48,754 nucleotides of DNA, taken from assembly GCA_045046885.1 (NCBI GenBank), contig JASFYX010000030.1, positions 1 to 48,754 on the forward strand, written 5' to 3'. The notes under the pieces were generated by a model. That model was not told the DNA's origin, did no database searches, and was given only the letters and a program-made list of their open reading frames with translations. Both the position numbers and the translations under genes were made by a program. Below, one piece after another: positions 25,160 to 34,403 of the stretch (the first letter of the stretch is position 1; every line of letters starts with the position of its first letter). The stretch is from CG1-02-35-72 sp045046885 (GTDB lineage Bacteria; Bacteroidota; Bacteroidia; Flavobacteriales; Flavobacteriaceae).

Positions 25160-26539
25160 ATGAAGACAACAATAGCGCTAGCAGTAGTCTTATTTTTATC
25201 GTTTACTGGATTTGCTCAAGAATCACCTTCCAAAAAAGTTAAAAAATGGTCATTAAAAGAAAGTGTAGATTATGCTTTAAAGAACAATTTGTCTGTTAAA
25301 AGGGCCGCTTTAACATCCGATTTACGGAAAGAAGATATCACTTTGGCAAAATCTGCTTTTTTACCAACAGTTTCAGGTTCTGCAAGTCAGGGTTATAGTT
25401 TTGGCTCTAGTGTAGATTTAGCTACAAATACGCGAAAATCTGCCGACAGAAGGTCTAATAGTATCGGTGTAAATGCAGGGGTTACTTTTTTTAACGGATT
25501 TAAAAATGTCAATACTTTAAAGCAATCTAAAATTAGTTTTGAGACGAGTCAGTTTGATTTACAAAAAATGAAAGATGACATTGTGCTTAATGTTTTAAAT
25601 AGCTATTTAAATGTTTTGTTTAATAAAGAAAATTTAAAAATAGCAAAAGCTCAAGTCACTGTAAGTAATGAACAAGTAGATCGCACTAAACGCTTGGTAG
25701 AATCGGGTGTGCAACCCAAGGGCAATTTATTAGATGTAGAAGCAACACTTGCCAGTGATGAAGAAAAATTGATTAACGCCCAAAATAATCTCGATTTAGC
25801 TCTACTTAATCTAGCACAGCTTTTGCAGCTACCTAAAGATGGTTTTGATGTAGAAGATGTTATTATAGATGTAAAGACAAGTCCCTTACCTTATGCCAAC
25901 GTAAACCAGGTTTACACCAAATCTTTGGGCTTACGACCCGAAATTAAAAGTGCCCAATTGAGTATAAAAAATGCCGCTTTAGGGATAGAAGTTGCTAAAG
26001 CCGATTATTTGCCCAGCTTGAGTATGAATGTAGGTTTAAATACTTTTTACAATCATAACCAAGGTAAAAAGGACGATTTTATAAACCCCATTACAGGCGA
26101 TTTAGTGTCGAATGGCTTTTTTACACAGCTCGATAATAATTTTGGACAGTCTGTTAGTCTGTCTCTTAGAATACCTATTTTTAACGGGTTTAGAACAAAT
26201 ACCAATGTTAAAAAAGCCAAGATTAATCATTTGTTGTCACAAAATAATTTGACAAGTCAGAAATTAAAATTACGTGAAGCCATAGAACGTGCTTTTACCG
26301 ATGCTAAATCGAGTTTAAAATCGTATGAAGCGGCTACAAAATCATTAGCAGCCCAGAATGAATCGTTTAGATTTGCTAAAGAGAAATTTGAAGCAGGGCA
26401 ATCAACGTCATTTGATTTTAACCAGGTTAAAAATCGTTTAGTAGATGCGCAAGCCGCTTTGTACAGAGCAAAATTCAACTATATTTTTAAAATAAAATTA
26501 TTAGAATTCTACTACGGTATTCCTGTAAATATAGATTAG
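25160..26539 (+). CDS. TolC family outer membrane efflux protein
   Basis: Outer membrane channel component of tripartite export systems. Signal peptide 1-19 (ends FTGFAQ), then two outer membrane efflux repeats of long helices and short strands in 459 residues. Repeat motifs include DYALKNNLSVKRA near the N-terminus and GLRPEIKSAQLSIKNA in the second half. It is followed by a terminator and no periplasmic adaptor or inner-membrane pump is in the window, so its partner is unknown. Confidence 0.9.
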   Translation: MKTTIALAVVLFLSFTGFAQESPSKKVKKWSLKESVDYALKNNLSVKRAALTSDLRKEDITLAKSAFLPTVSGSASQGYSFGSSVDLATNTRKSADRRSNSIGVNAGVTFFNGFKNVNTLKQSKISFETSQFDLQKMKDDIVLNVLNSYLNVLFNKENLKIAKAQVTVSNEQVDRTKRLVESGVQPKGNLLDVEATLASDEEKLINAQNNLDLALLNLAQLLQLPKDGFDVEDVIIDVKTSPLPYANVNQVYTKSLGLRPEIKSAQLSIKNAALGIEVAKADYLPSLSMNVGLNTFYNHNQGKKDDFINPITGDLVSNGFFTQLDNNFGQSVSLSLRIPIFNGFRTNTNVKKAKINHLLSQNNLTSQKLKLREAIERAFTDAKSSLKSYEAATKSLAAQNESFRFAKEKFEAGQSTSFDFNQVKNRLVDAQAALYRAKFNYIFKIKLLEFYYGIPVNID

Positions 26540-26556
26540 TTAATTGGTTAAAGAGG

Positions 26557-26597
26557 AAAAAGGGTCTTTTGATAAAATTCAAAAGACCCTTTTTTTA
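26557..26597 (+). terminator. Terminator after the TolC-type gene
   Basis: AGGGTCTTTTGA and TCAAAAGACCCT pair perfectly around a 6-base loop, with flanking A and T runs. Confidence 0.9.
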
Positions 26598-26617
26598 TTT
26601 AAATGACCTTAAGTATG

Positions 26618-26625
26618 TATCTTTG
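26618..26625 (+). promoter_or_regulatory. -7 box for tsaB
   Basis: TATCTTTG, a perfect -7 box, 17 bases before the TTG start. Confidence 0.55.
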
Positions 26626-26642
26626 AATTTTTAATTATAGAA

Positions 26643-27320
26643 TTGGATATTTATATTTTAAACATAGAAACAGCTACAAAAAATTGTTCGGTTAGCATTG
26701 CTAAAAACGGGAAGGTTCTTGTGTTTAAAGATATTAATACAGGTGGCTATTCTCATGCAGAACAGCTACATCCTTCTATTGAATTGTTATTAACCCAAGC
26801 CGCTTTAAACTTTAGTGATTTAAACGCTATTGCAGTGGGTAAAGGTCCTGGCTCTTTTACAGGTTTACGTATTGGTGTTTCTGCGGCTAAGGGTTTGTGC
26901 TTTGCTTTAAATATCCCTCTAATTAGTCTTGATACTCTTAATGTATTGGCACACGGCATAAGTATAGAAAAGGGCTATATAGTGCCACTTTTAGATGCGC
27001 GAAGAATGGAAGTTTATACAGCGGTGTTTTCATCAGATTATAAAAAATTAACTGGCATAGATGCTAAAATATTAGCGGTTGACTCTTTTAAGGATTTCTT
27101 AGATAAAGACACTGTTTATTTTGTAGGTGATGGTGTAGCAAAATTTAAAACTATTTGTATGCATAAAAACGCTCATTTTGTACAGGATATCTGGCCGTCA
27201 GCTAGAGAAATGGGAGAGCTATCCTTTAAGAAGTATAAAAAAAGCGACACCGAAGATGTCGCCTATTTTGAGCCCTTTTATTTGAAAGACTTTTTAATAA
27301 CAAAGTCTAAAAAAGCTTAA
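26643..27320 (+). CDS. tsaB: tRNA threonylcarbamoyladenosine protein TsaB
   Basis: Partner of TsaD in making the t6A37 modification of tRNAs that read ANN codons. ASKHA-type fold: ILNIETATKNCSVSI at the N-terminus and VGKGPGSFTGLRIGVSAAKGL at about 64-84. Length 225 is typical. The start is TTG; it matches the normal family N-terminus and follows a promoter closely. The stop overlaps the convergent gene at 27317 by 4 bases. Confidence 0.92.
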   Translation: MDIYILNIETATKNCSVSIAKNGKVLVFKDINTGGYSHAEQLHPSIELLLTQAALNFSDLNAIAVGKGPGSFTGLRIGVSAAKGLCFALNIPLISLDTLNVLAHGISIEKGYIVPLLDARRMEVYTAVFSSDYKKLTGIDAKILAVDSFKDFLDKDTVYFVGDGVAKFKTICMHKNAHFVQDIWPSAREMGELSFKKYKKSDTEDVAYFEPFYLKDFLITKSKKA

Positions 27321-28051
27321 TTTTTGGTGTCTAAAAATCTTACTAAGCCTATTAAATCACTTTTGTTTTTTAAACTAGGATGTGTTTTTTTAATGTAAGA
27401 TTTTAAAATATTACTCATTTCAGAATAATTTTTATACAGCAATTTCTTTCTGGTAGGTAAGAAAGAAATATTATTTCCGTGTTTTAAATAATAGGTTACT
27501 TTTTTTTCAAAACTAGCAGGTTTAGGCTGTCTATAAGAGTTATCATGACTATCTTCTTTAGGTATGAAACGAGAACTTAACCTTTGGTATAAACTATAAT
27601 TACTACCTTTATAAACAAGTTTAAGGTAACCATATTTTTTAGTGCCTTTTTCGTTGATAAAGCCTAAATAATAGTATGAAATATTATTTAAAATACAGCT
27701 TATGCCAGCCTCTTTTATTAATGCTTCTGCTTTTGGTATGTAAATGTTAGTTTTAATTTCAATTTCATCACTATACATATTATAACGTAAGTACATTTTA
27801 GATTGGGTTTTTTTAATACCATCAATAACAGAGCCGACTACAAATTTATTATTTTCGTAAGGGCTTCCTTTAAAAGTATTAAATTTAAGATCAAACGAAC
27901 CATTACTCTTTATTTCATATAGAGTAGGGTTTAGTTTCTGAAAATATTGACTTAACATTTTGACTTGTTCTGTTCCTAAGGAATTATCTTGAGCATTTAG
28001 ATTTATTGCGATAAAAAATAATCCAAGGATCGAAAAAAGTAATTTTCTCAT
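27317..28051 (-). CDS. Secreted protein of unknown family
   Basis: A 244-residue product with a signal peptide (residues 1-21, ends NLNAQ). The rest is rich in Tyr, Asn and Lys with alternating polar and hydrophobic stretches; recognisable local patterns are KSNGSFDLKF, YLRYNMYSDEIEIK, ISCILNNISYYY and YLKLVYKGSNYSLYQ. I do not recognise the family. A decayed second copy lies directly upstream (28154-28514), so the gene arose by or took part in a tandem duplication. It is convergent with tsaB. Confidence 0.65.
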   Translation of the reverse strand: MRKLLFSILGLFFIAINLNAQDNSLGTEQVKMLSQYFQKLNPTLYEIKSNGSFDLKFNTFKGSPYENNKFVVGSVIDGIKKTQSKMYLRYNMYSDEIEIKTNIYIPKAEALIKEAGISCILNNISYYYLGFINEKGTKKYGYLKLVYKGSNYSLYQRLSSRFIPKEDSHDNSYRQPKPASFEKKVTYYLKHGNNISFLPTRKKLLYKNYSEMSNILKSYIKKTHPSLKNKSDLIGLVRFLDTKN

Positions 28052-28125
28052 TTTAAATTAGAATTAATTAAGTTATAACTTATAAGGCGGCTAATATAAA
28101 ATAATTACTTCTAGGTATAAAAAAT

Positions 28126-28157
28126 AAAGTGCTAAATAATTCTTAAAAAAGTGCTAA
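28126..28157. repeat. Direct repeat AAAGTGCTAA, two copies 22 bases apart
   Basis: AAAGTGCTAA at 28126-28135 and at 28148-28157. Both lie upstream of the secreted-protein gene at 27317-28051. The 22-base spacing is two helical turns, so an operator is possible. Confidence 0.3.
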
Positions 28158-28514
28158 TTTTTATTTTTATAAATAATGTTGTATAACAGATTTGATTTTT
28201 GGTATAGGCTGTAGTTTATACCTTTACATATCAGTTTTAAATAACTTTTTTTTTGTGCCCTCAGAATCCGCTAAAAGTTGAATAATAGTAATGTGTGCCA
28301 TTTATAACACAACTAATATCGTCTTTTTTAAGCAATTCTATATTTTTTTCTTCGGGGTTTGAAGAAGCCTTGGTCTCTACTACGTCGTTATAGGTATTAT
28401 ACCTAAGAGTAGATTAACAGAGTTATGACTTATTTCGTACGGACTTCTCTTTACGTTGTTAAAACCTAATTCATAGCTACCATCGGATTTTAGAGTAAAT
28501 ATTCTGAAATTTAC
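28154..28514 (-). pseudogene. Decayed paralogue of the secreted protein at 27317-28051
   Basis: Three frame-shifted blocks on the minus strand match the intact neighbour in order. At about 28400-28514: IFTLKSDGSYELGF...SPYE matches LYEIKSNGSFDLKF...SPYE. At 28261-28401: YNTYNDVVETK...ISCVINGTHYYYSTF matches YNMYSDEIEIK...ISCILNNISYYYLGF. At 28154-28246: SYLKLICKGINYSLYQK matches GYLKLVYKGSNYSLYQR. At least two frameshifts and stops separate them. The N-terminus is not recognisable beyond about 28514, and the C-terminal 90 or so residues are missing. The 28052-28153 stretch is the promoter region of the intact gene, and in 28515-28667 I see no other feature. Confidence 0.85.
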
Positions 28515-28667
28515 TCTCTAAGACAAGTTCTAAGAAAATCATTCTTTATTGTAAAAAGTAGATACTCGTTTATATTAAACCAAGAACCAAACGAAACGTC
28601 CTTAATATTTGGTTAATTTTTTAGAGAACCAAAACTCAAGATAATATTAACTTGTTTTGAGCTTAGT

Positions 28668-30776
28668 TTATTTAATAAACTTTAAGGCTTCTTTTATAGA
28701 AGTAACCGGCATCTTACAAGCGCCGTTTACACAGATATAAATATATGTGTCCTTAGAATTATAACGGCTCTGTAATAGCGGTAAATTAGAATCGTTTACA
28801 CTGGCCGCTAAGAGTGTATTGGGTAAATACATTTCGTTAAATTTTTTAGAAAAGTCAAGAGCTTTTGGTCCTACAATAGCAATTTCGTAATAATTTTCTA
28901 GACTATAATTATATAAAGTAAGCCAATTGGAAGCCCCGGCGCCATAAGCGACAGCATTTTTTTTGACGTTGTGAAGCATTTGTTCTGCTGTTTCTAAATA
29001 TTTAGTATTACTGTAGTAATGATATAGTTTAAATAGATTTAAAGCCATAACAGAATTAGATGAAGGGATAACATTGTCGTCTGTTTCTATTTTTTTAGCT
29101 ACTAATTTGGTAGAAGTGTTAGATGTAAAGTAAAACATCTTTAAATCATCGTCAAAAAAGTTATCAAAGCAATAATCTGTTAAATATTTGGCTTGTGTTA
29201 GCCATTCTGTATCTAAAGTAGCCTGATACAAATCTATAAAAGCACTGGCAACGGTAGTATAGTCTTCTAAATAAGCTTTTATTGTAGTTTTACCATTTTT
29301 GTAATTTCTATAGAGCGTGCCGTTGGGTTTGAGCATAATGCTTTTTATAAAATGGGCATTTTTTAAAGCTGTTTTTAAAAAGCGTTTATCATTAAAAGTT
29401 TTATAGGCGGTTATATAGCCTTTTAAAGTTAGGGCATTCCATGATGTGAGTATTTTATTATCTAATCTGGGTTTTGAGCGTTTTTGACGCTCTTTTAGTA
29501 ATGTTTCACGCCATACTTTTACTTTAGAACTCAGTTGCTTAAGATTTAGGTTGTGTTTTTTTGCAAATTCTTTATCTGTTTCTGTCCGTGTTAAGACAAA
29601 GTTGTTGTGTTCCCATTTTCCGTAGGAATTGATATTGTAATAGGCAGCAAACAAATCAAAATCAGATTTGATTAAAGTTTTTAAAGCTTCTTTTGTCCAG
29701 GCGTAATAAGCACCTTCTTCTAATTTGCCATTTTTGTCTTTACTATCGGCGTCAAGCGATGAATAAAATGCCCCGGTTTTGTCTAGAAGTTCACGTTCTA
29801 AAAAATTGGCTGTTTGGTACACAATATTTTTATACAATTCGTTTTTAGTAGCGGCATAAGAATTGGCATATAAACCTAGCATTTGACCATTGTCGTACAG
29901 CATTTTCTCGAAATGTGGAATATGCCAGCGGGCATCTGTAGAATAACGAGAGAAACCACCCCCAACTTGATCGTAAATACCACCAAAAGCCATATTTGTC
30001 AAGCTGGTATTTACATAGTTATACAGTTTGGTGTTATCTGTTTGACGCGCATATTGCATCAAAAAATTAAAATTATTAGGAATGGGAAATTTAGGGGCTC
30101 CTTTTCTACCGCCTAATTTATAATCTATATTTTGTTGCCACTTACTTACAGCCTTATTTAATTCGGCAGTTGTAAATTCTTTTTTAGAAGTATTTAAGGC
30201 AATTAAACCACTTTGTTTAACACCTTTTGTTAAATTATCGGCATATTGTTTGGCTTTTTCAGGATCTTCTCTATACAATTTTGCCAGTTGATTCAATACT
30301 TTAATCCAATCTTTTTTTCTAAAAAAAGTCCCGCCCCAAATAGGACGCCCATCTGGCAAAGCCACAACATTTAAAGGCCAGCCACCACTACCTGTCATTA
30401 ATTGAACAGCCGACATATATACTTGATCTACATCAGGTCTTTCTTCACGATCAACTTTTATACTAATAAAATTGTCATTCATGATTTTGGCAACAGCAGT
30501 ATCTTCAAAACTTTCGTGTTCCATAACATGGCACCAATGGCAAGAAGCATATCCTATAGAAATAATGAGTAATTTATTCTCTTTTTTAGCCAATTTTAAA
30601 GCGTTATCATTCCACGCATGCCAATTAACAGGATTATGAGCGTGTTGTAATAAATAAGGACTAGATTCTGTAATTAGACTGTTTGTGTATTTATGTTGAG
30701 GCATGGACTTTTTTATTTGACTTTCACAAGAAAGAATAAGCATTATAACAATAACACTAAAAAATTGTTTAGACAT
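28668..30776 (-). CDS. YyaL/SSP411-type lipoprotein with thioredoxin domain
   Basis: A 702-residue protein. Lipoprotein signal ending ILSC with Cys17; N-terminal thioredoxin-like DUF255 domain with CHWC at 79-82 (motif YASCHWCHVMEHESF) and the conserved VDREERPD; then a long (alpha/alpha)6-barrel like those of N-acylglucosamine epimerases, with GGIYDQVGGGFSRYS and ARWHIPHFEKMLYDN motifs. The family is widespread but its reaction is not settled. A lipoprotein form is a variation on the usually cytoplasmic protein. Divergent from the phosphate transporter gene. Confidence 0.88.
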   Translation of the reverse strand: MSKQFFSVIVIMLILSCESQIKKSMPQHKYTNSLITESSPYLLQHAHNPVNWHAWNDNALKLAKKENKLLIISIGYASCHWCHVMEHESFEDTAVAKIMNDNFISIKVDREERPDVDQVYMSAVQLMTGSGGWPLNVVALPDGRPIWGGTFFRKKDWIKVLNQLAKLYREDPEKAKQYADNLTKGVKQSGLIALNTSKKEFTTAELNKAVSKWQQNIDYKLGGRKGAPKFPIPNNFNFLMQYARQTDNTKLYNYVNTSLTNMAFGGIYDQVGGGFSRYSTDARWHIPHFEKMLYDNGQMLGLYANSYAATKNELYKNIVYQTANFLERELLDKTGAFYSSLDADSKDKNGKLEEGAYYAWTKEALKTLIKSDFDLFAAYYNINSYGKWEHNNFVLTRTETDKEFAKKHNLNLKQLSSKVKVWRETLLKERQKRSKPRLDNKILTSWNALTLKGYITAYKTFNDKRFLKTALKNAHFIKSIMLKPNGTLYRNYKNGKTTIKAYLEDYTTVASAFIDLYQATLDTEWLTQAKYLTDYCFDNFFDDDLKMFYFTSNTSTKLVAKKIETDDNVIPSSNSVMALNLFKLYHYYSNTKYLETAEQMLHNVKKNAVAYGAGASNWLTLYNYSLENYYEIAIVGPKALDFSKKFNEMYLPNTLLAASVNDSNLPLLQSRYNSKDTYIYICVNGACKMPVTSIKEALKFIK

Positions 30777-30788
30777 TTATTTTTTTTT

Positions 30789-30796
30789 CAAATATA
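30789..30796 (-). promoter_or_regulatory. -7 box for the YyaL-type gene
   Basis: TATATTTG on the minus strand, a perfect -7 box, 13 bases before the start. Confidence 0.5.
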
Positions 30797-30840
30797 GGTA
30801 AATACAATGGTTTAGATTAAGTATGATATAATTTAGAATG

Positions 30841-30877
30841 TTAACAATTAATTTAATTTGGTAACAATTTGTTAACA
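30841..30877 (+). promoter_or_regulatory. TTAACA repeats, candidate Pho box
   Basis: TTAACA at 30841, GTAACA at 30861 and TTAACA at 30872. The last two are 11 bases apart, the spacing of the direct TTAACA repeats bound by Bacillus PhoP. They lie 21 bases upstream of the -7 box of a phosphate transporter gene. A palindromic reading (TGTTAACA twice, 30 bases apart) is also possible. Confidence 0.4.
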
Positions 30878-30897
30878 TAGGGAATTGCACATCTCAT

Positions 30898-30905
30898 TAT
30901 TTTTG
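30898..30905 (+). promoter_or_regulatory. -7 box for the phosphate transporter
   Basis: TATTTTTG, a perfect -7 box, 13 bases before the ATG. No TTG is well placed upstream, which would fit an activator-dependent promoter. Confidence 0.45.
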
Positions 30906-30918
30906 TAAAAATTTTTAT

Positions 30919-33174
30919 ATGGAAAACATTTATATTTTAATGGTAATTGCTTTAGCTGTATTAGCCGTTATTGATTTAATTGTGGGCGTAAGTAATGATG
31001 CTATTAATTTTTTAAATTCAGCTTTTGGTTCTAAAGCAATTTCAATTAGAAATATCTTAATTATTGCCAGTTTGGGTGTTGTTTTTGGAGCGCTTACATC
31101 AAGTGGCATGATGGAGGTTGCACGGAAAGGTATTTTTAATCCAAGCATGTTTAACTTCCAGAATATCATTTATATTTTTATGGCGGTTATGATAACCGAT
31201 ATATTGTTATTAGATGTTTTTAATACATTAGGAATGCCTACTTCTACAACCGTTTCTATTGTTTTTGAATTATTAGGAGCAGCAGTGGCTATGGCTTTTA
31301 TAAAAATATCTATGAATGATAACGAAACGGTTTCAGCTGTTTGGAAATATATCAATTACGAAAAAGCAACCCTTATTATTTTTGGCATTTTACTTTCTGT
31401 AATAGTAGCCTTTACAATTGGCGCTTTTGTACAATTTACTTCTAGGCTTGTTTATTCATTCAATTTAGAAAATAAAAAGAGTTATGTAAATTCTTTATTT
31501 GGCGGATTCGCGCTAACATCTATAACCTATTTTGTATTTGTTAAAGGTTTAAAAGGGACACCTTTTTATGGCGATATAAAACATGTTATAGAAAGCAGTT
31601 TAACTCAAATAATAGTCATAAGTTTTGTAGCTTGGACACTTATATCCGAATTGTTAATTCGTTTCTTTAAAGCAGATATTTTAAAAATTATTGTCGGTTT
31701 TGGTACATTTTCTTTAGCGATGGCTTTTGCAGGAAATGATTTGGTTAATTTTATTGGCGTACCCATTGCTGGATGGAATTCTTACGAAGCTTGGCATCAA
31801 TCAGGTCAATTAGCTACAGAATTTTCTATGGGAAGTTTAGCTGGTAAAGTCCCTTCTAACACACTGTTTTTAGTTTTAGCAGGTTTGGTTATGGTAGCTA
31901 CAATTTGGTTTTCTAAAAAAGCCCGTTCGGTAATAAAAACGGGGGTAGATTTATCTAGGCAAGGTGAAGGATCAGAAAAATTTCAGCCAACAGATATGTC
32001 TAGAATTACAGTTCGCGCTGCTATCTCTATTAATAAAGCATTTTCTTTTGTAGCACCAAAATCATTAAGAGACTGGATTGACTCTCGTTTTCAAGTACCC
32101 GTTATAGCTTTGCCTAGAGATAAAACTTTCGAAATGCCCGCTTTTGATAAAGTGCGCGCTTCGGTTAATTTGGTTGTTGCAGGGATATTAATATCAATAG
32201 CAACGTCATTTAAATTACCGCTATCTACAACCTATGTTACTTTTATGGTAGCTATGGGGACTTCTTTTGCAGATCGCGCTTGGGGTCGCGAAAGTGCTGT
32301 TTACCGCGTGGCAGGCGTTTTAAATGTTATAGCCGGTTGGTTTGGCACAGCATTAATTGCTTTTACAGCCTCAGCTATAACCTTATATTTAATTAATTTA
32401 GGAGGTATTGCTGCTGTAGCTTTATTGTTAATTTTTGTCTTTTTAATGATAGGAAGAAACTATATAAAATTTTCTAAAAAACAGAAAGACAAACAAGAAG
32501 TTAAAAAGATTAAGCGTGAAGAAATAATAACCATCCAAGGTGTAATTGATGAAAGTTCTGAACATATTTCTGCTGTAGTGAATAGGGTTTGTAAACTTTA
32601 TACAAATGTTGTAAACGATTTATCTAAACACGATTTAAATAAACTCAAAAAAACAGAGAAGCACGTAGGTAAATTAAATCAGGAAGTTGATGATTTAAAA
32701 GATGAAGTATTCTATTTTATTAAATCTCTAGATGAAACTTCTGTCGCTGCTAGCCGTTTTTATATTTTAGTTTTAAGTTATTTACAAGATGTAACACAAA
32801 GTATAAGTTACATATCTAAAGCCAGTTACAAGCATGTTAATAACAACCATAAACAATTAAAAAATAATCAGTTAAATGATTTAAAATCAATTAAAGAAGA
32901 ACTTGTCGCTGTTTTAACAGAAATTAGTGATGTTTTTATTGATAGAAATTTTACAGATTTAGCGCGTATAATAGCAGAAAAAGAGCAAACATTAAATCGT
33001 GTTTCAGAGTCTATTGAACGTCAAATAAAACGTATAAGAACAGAAGAAACAAGTCCTAAAAACACGACGCTTTATTTTAGTATTTTATTAGAAACGCAAG
33101 ACCTTATAAACGCCATAATTAATCTTTTAAAACTCTACGAAGAATTTTATTTAAATGCTTCTAAAAAAGCATAA
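30919..33174 (+). CDS. PiT family inorganic phosphate transporter with PhoU-like C-terminal domain
   Basis: Inner-membrane low-affinity phosphate permease. Two PiT half-motifs are visible: IVGVSNDAINFLNSAFG near residue 21 and FAGNDLVNFIGVP in the middle. About ten to twelve hydrophobic segments run to about residue 520. The C-terminal 220 or so residues (from about EEIITIQGVIDESSEH) are helical and PhoU-like, as in other Bacteroidota PiT proteins that carry their regulator in the same chain. Length 751. A convergent porin gene of phosphate type follows after a shared terminator. Confidence 0.92.
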   Translation: MENIYILMVIALAVLAVIDLIVGVSNDAINFLNSAFGSKAISIRNILIIASLGVVFGALTSSGMMEVARKGIFNPSMFNFQNIIYIFMAVMITDILLLDVFNTLGMPTSTTVSIVFELLGAAVAMAFIKISMNDNETVSAVWKYINYEKATLIIFGILLSVIVAFTIGAFVQFTSRLVYSFNLENKKSYVNSLFGGFALTSITYFVFVKGLKGTPFYGDIKHVIESSLTQIIVISFVAWTLISELLIRFFKADILKIIVGFGTFSLAMAFAGNDLVNFIGVPIAGWNSYEAWHQSGQLATEFSMGSLAGKVPSNTLFLVLAGLVMVATIWFSKKARSVIKTGVDLSRQGEGSEKFQPTDMSRITVRAAISINKAFSFVAPKSLRDWIDSRFQVPVIALPRDKTFEMPAFDKVRASVNLVVAGILISIATSFKLPLSTTYVTFMVAMGTSFADRAWGRESAVYRVAGVLNVIAGWFGTALIAFTASAITLYLINLGGIAAVALLLIFVFLMIGRNYIKFSKKQKDKQEVKKIKREEIITIQGVIDESSEHISAVVNRVCKLYTNVVNDLSKHDLNKLKKTEKHVGKLNQEVDDLKDEVFYFIKSLDETSVAASRFYILVLSYLQDVTQSISYISKASYKHVNNNHKQLKNNQLNDLKSIKEELVAVLTEISDVFIDRNFTDLARIIAEKEQTLNRVSESIERQIKRIRTEETSPKNTTLYFSILLETQDLINAIINLLKLYEEFYLNASKKA

Positions 33175-33190
33175 TATTAATATAAAAAAA

Positions 33191-33217
33191 GCCCCTTTTA
33201 GCATAGCTAAAAGGGGC
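33191..33217. terminator. Bidirectional terminator between PiT and porin genes
   Basis: GCCCCTTTTAGC and GCTAAAAGGGGC form a perfect 12-base stem with a 3-base loop, with A-run before and T-run after, so it works on both strands. Confidence 0.9.
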
Positions 33218-33240
33218 TTTTTTTATGCGATAGTAGCATA

Positions 33241-34392
33241 TTAAAAATCTATTTGAAAACGGATTAAATGCGCCTTGTTTTTTAAGCCTAAATCAGCGTT
33301 TTTAGCATCTACATAATTGTACATTATTCTTGTTTTAGGATTTAAATACCAATTTAATCCAAAAGTTAAATCATTTAATTTTCCTTGATTGGCATCAGTC
33401 AAGTTGAATGAAGAAATTCTAAAAGCTACTTCTAAAGCACCCCAACCGTTACCATTATCAAAATTATGAAGCGGTTTAACTCTAGAAAAACCACTATAGG
33501 AATTCTTATAAGGTCTGTGCTCTTTTGTTAAAAAGTAACTTATAAAAGCGTAATAACTAGGAACTGCATAATTTTTGGCTTGTGTGTTTATTGTGGCAGA
33601 GGTGTACTCACTCTGCAACGAAAATGGACCAGAAGTATAAGCAAATTCAAATCCGTTAAGGTTTATATGGTTTACATTTTCAAAAGTTTGCGATATAATT
33701 TTAGAAGCTAAATGACTTTCTGGCTTCACACCAATTTTATAAGTTCTAATACCAATATCATTTTTTGAGGGGACACGGTTAGAAAAACTAGTTCCTAAAT
33801 GAAGTATTTGATGATTCTTTTTGTCAGAAATAGCCAATCCGGTGACGCGCACAGATACATTTTGACCTTCGTTAAGTTTATTGTCAAAACCATTAGCGCT
33901 ATTACTATTTGAATTAAAAGCTAGCTGAAAACCCATTCTTTTATTTAGAAACGCTGTATTGTACATTAATCCAGTGTTTCTTGCTTGATGATAATTAACA
34001 AGCGTAGCTGCTTCTAAAAAAGTAATGTATTTGCTACTTGTAAGGATGTTTAAGCTAGAAGGTTCTTTAAAATTACCAACAGTGAGTGTGCCGCCAATTT
34101 TTGGTATTTTTTTAAATTTTATAAAAGCATCATTAACAACAACACGTCCTTTGCTGTAATCAACCTGAACTTTATAAGCAATATTTTTAGCTACGTTACC
34201 CGACATAAAACTTCTTAAACGCCTAAATTCGTTACCGGTACTAGAGGCGTCATTTAGTTTATTAAATCCGTAATCGAACATTATACGACCCCCAAATTTT
34301 ACTGTTGGTTTAAAATCTACTGACTTTTTTTGAGCAAAATTATTTGAAAATATAGCTAAGGCGATGCTAAAGAGTAAAATTTTTAATTTCAT
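33241..34392 (-). CDS. Phosphate-selective porin O/P family protein
   Basis: Outer membrane channel. Signal peptide 1-20 (ends SNNFAQ), then beta-barrel sequence with alternating aromatic and polar residues up to a C-terminal strand ending RFQIDF. The pattern FKPTVKFGGRIMFDYGF and the NAFIKF-like stretch match the porin O/P group. 383 residues. It lies head-to-head by its end with the PiT gene, giving an outer membrane and an inner membrane phosphate route side by side. Only 11 bases separate it from the upstream Nfu gene on the same strand. Confidence 0.88.
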   Translation of the reverse strand: MKLKILLFSIALAIFSNNFAQKKSVDFKPTVKFGGRIMFDYGFNKLNDASSTGNEFRRLRSFMSGNVAKNIAYKVQVDYSKGRVVVNDAFIKFKKIPKIGGTLTVGNFKEPSSLNILTSSKYITFLEAATLVNYHQARNTGLMYNTAFLNKRMGFQLAFNSNSNSANGFDNKLNEGQNVSVRVTGLAISDKKNHQILHLGTSFSNRVPSKNDIGIRTYKIGVKPESHLASKIISQTFENVNHINLNGFEFAYTSGPFSLQSEYTSATINTQAKNYAVPSYYAFISYFLTKEHRPYKNSYSGFSRVKPLHNFDNGNGWGALEVAFRISSFNLTDANQGKLNDLTFGLNWYLNPKTRIMYNYVDAKNADLGLKNKAHLIRFQIDF

Positions 34393-34403
34393 AAAAGATA
34401 AAT

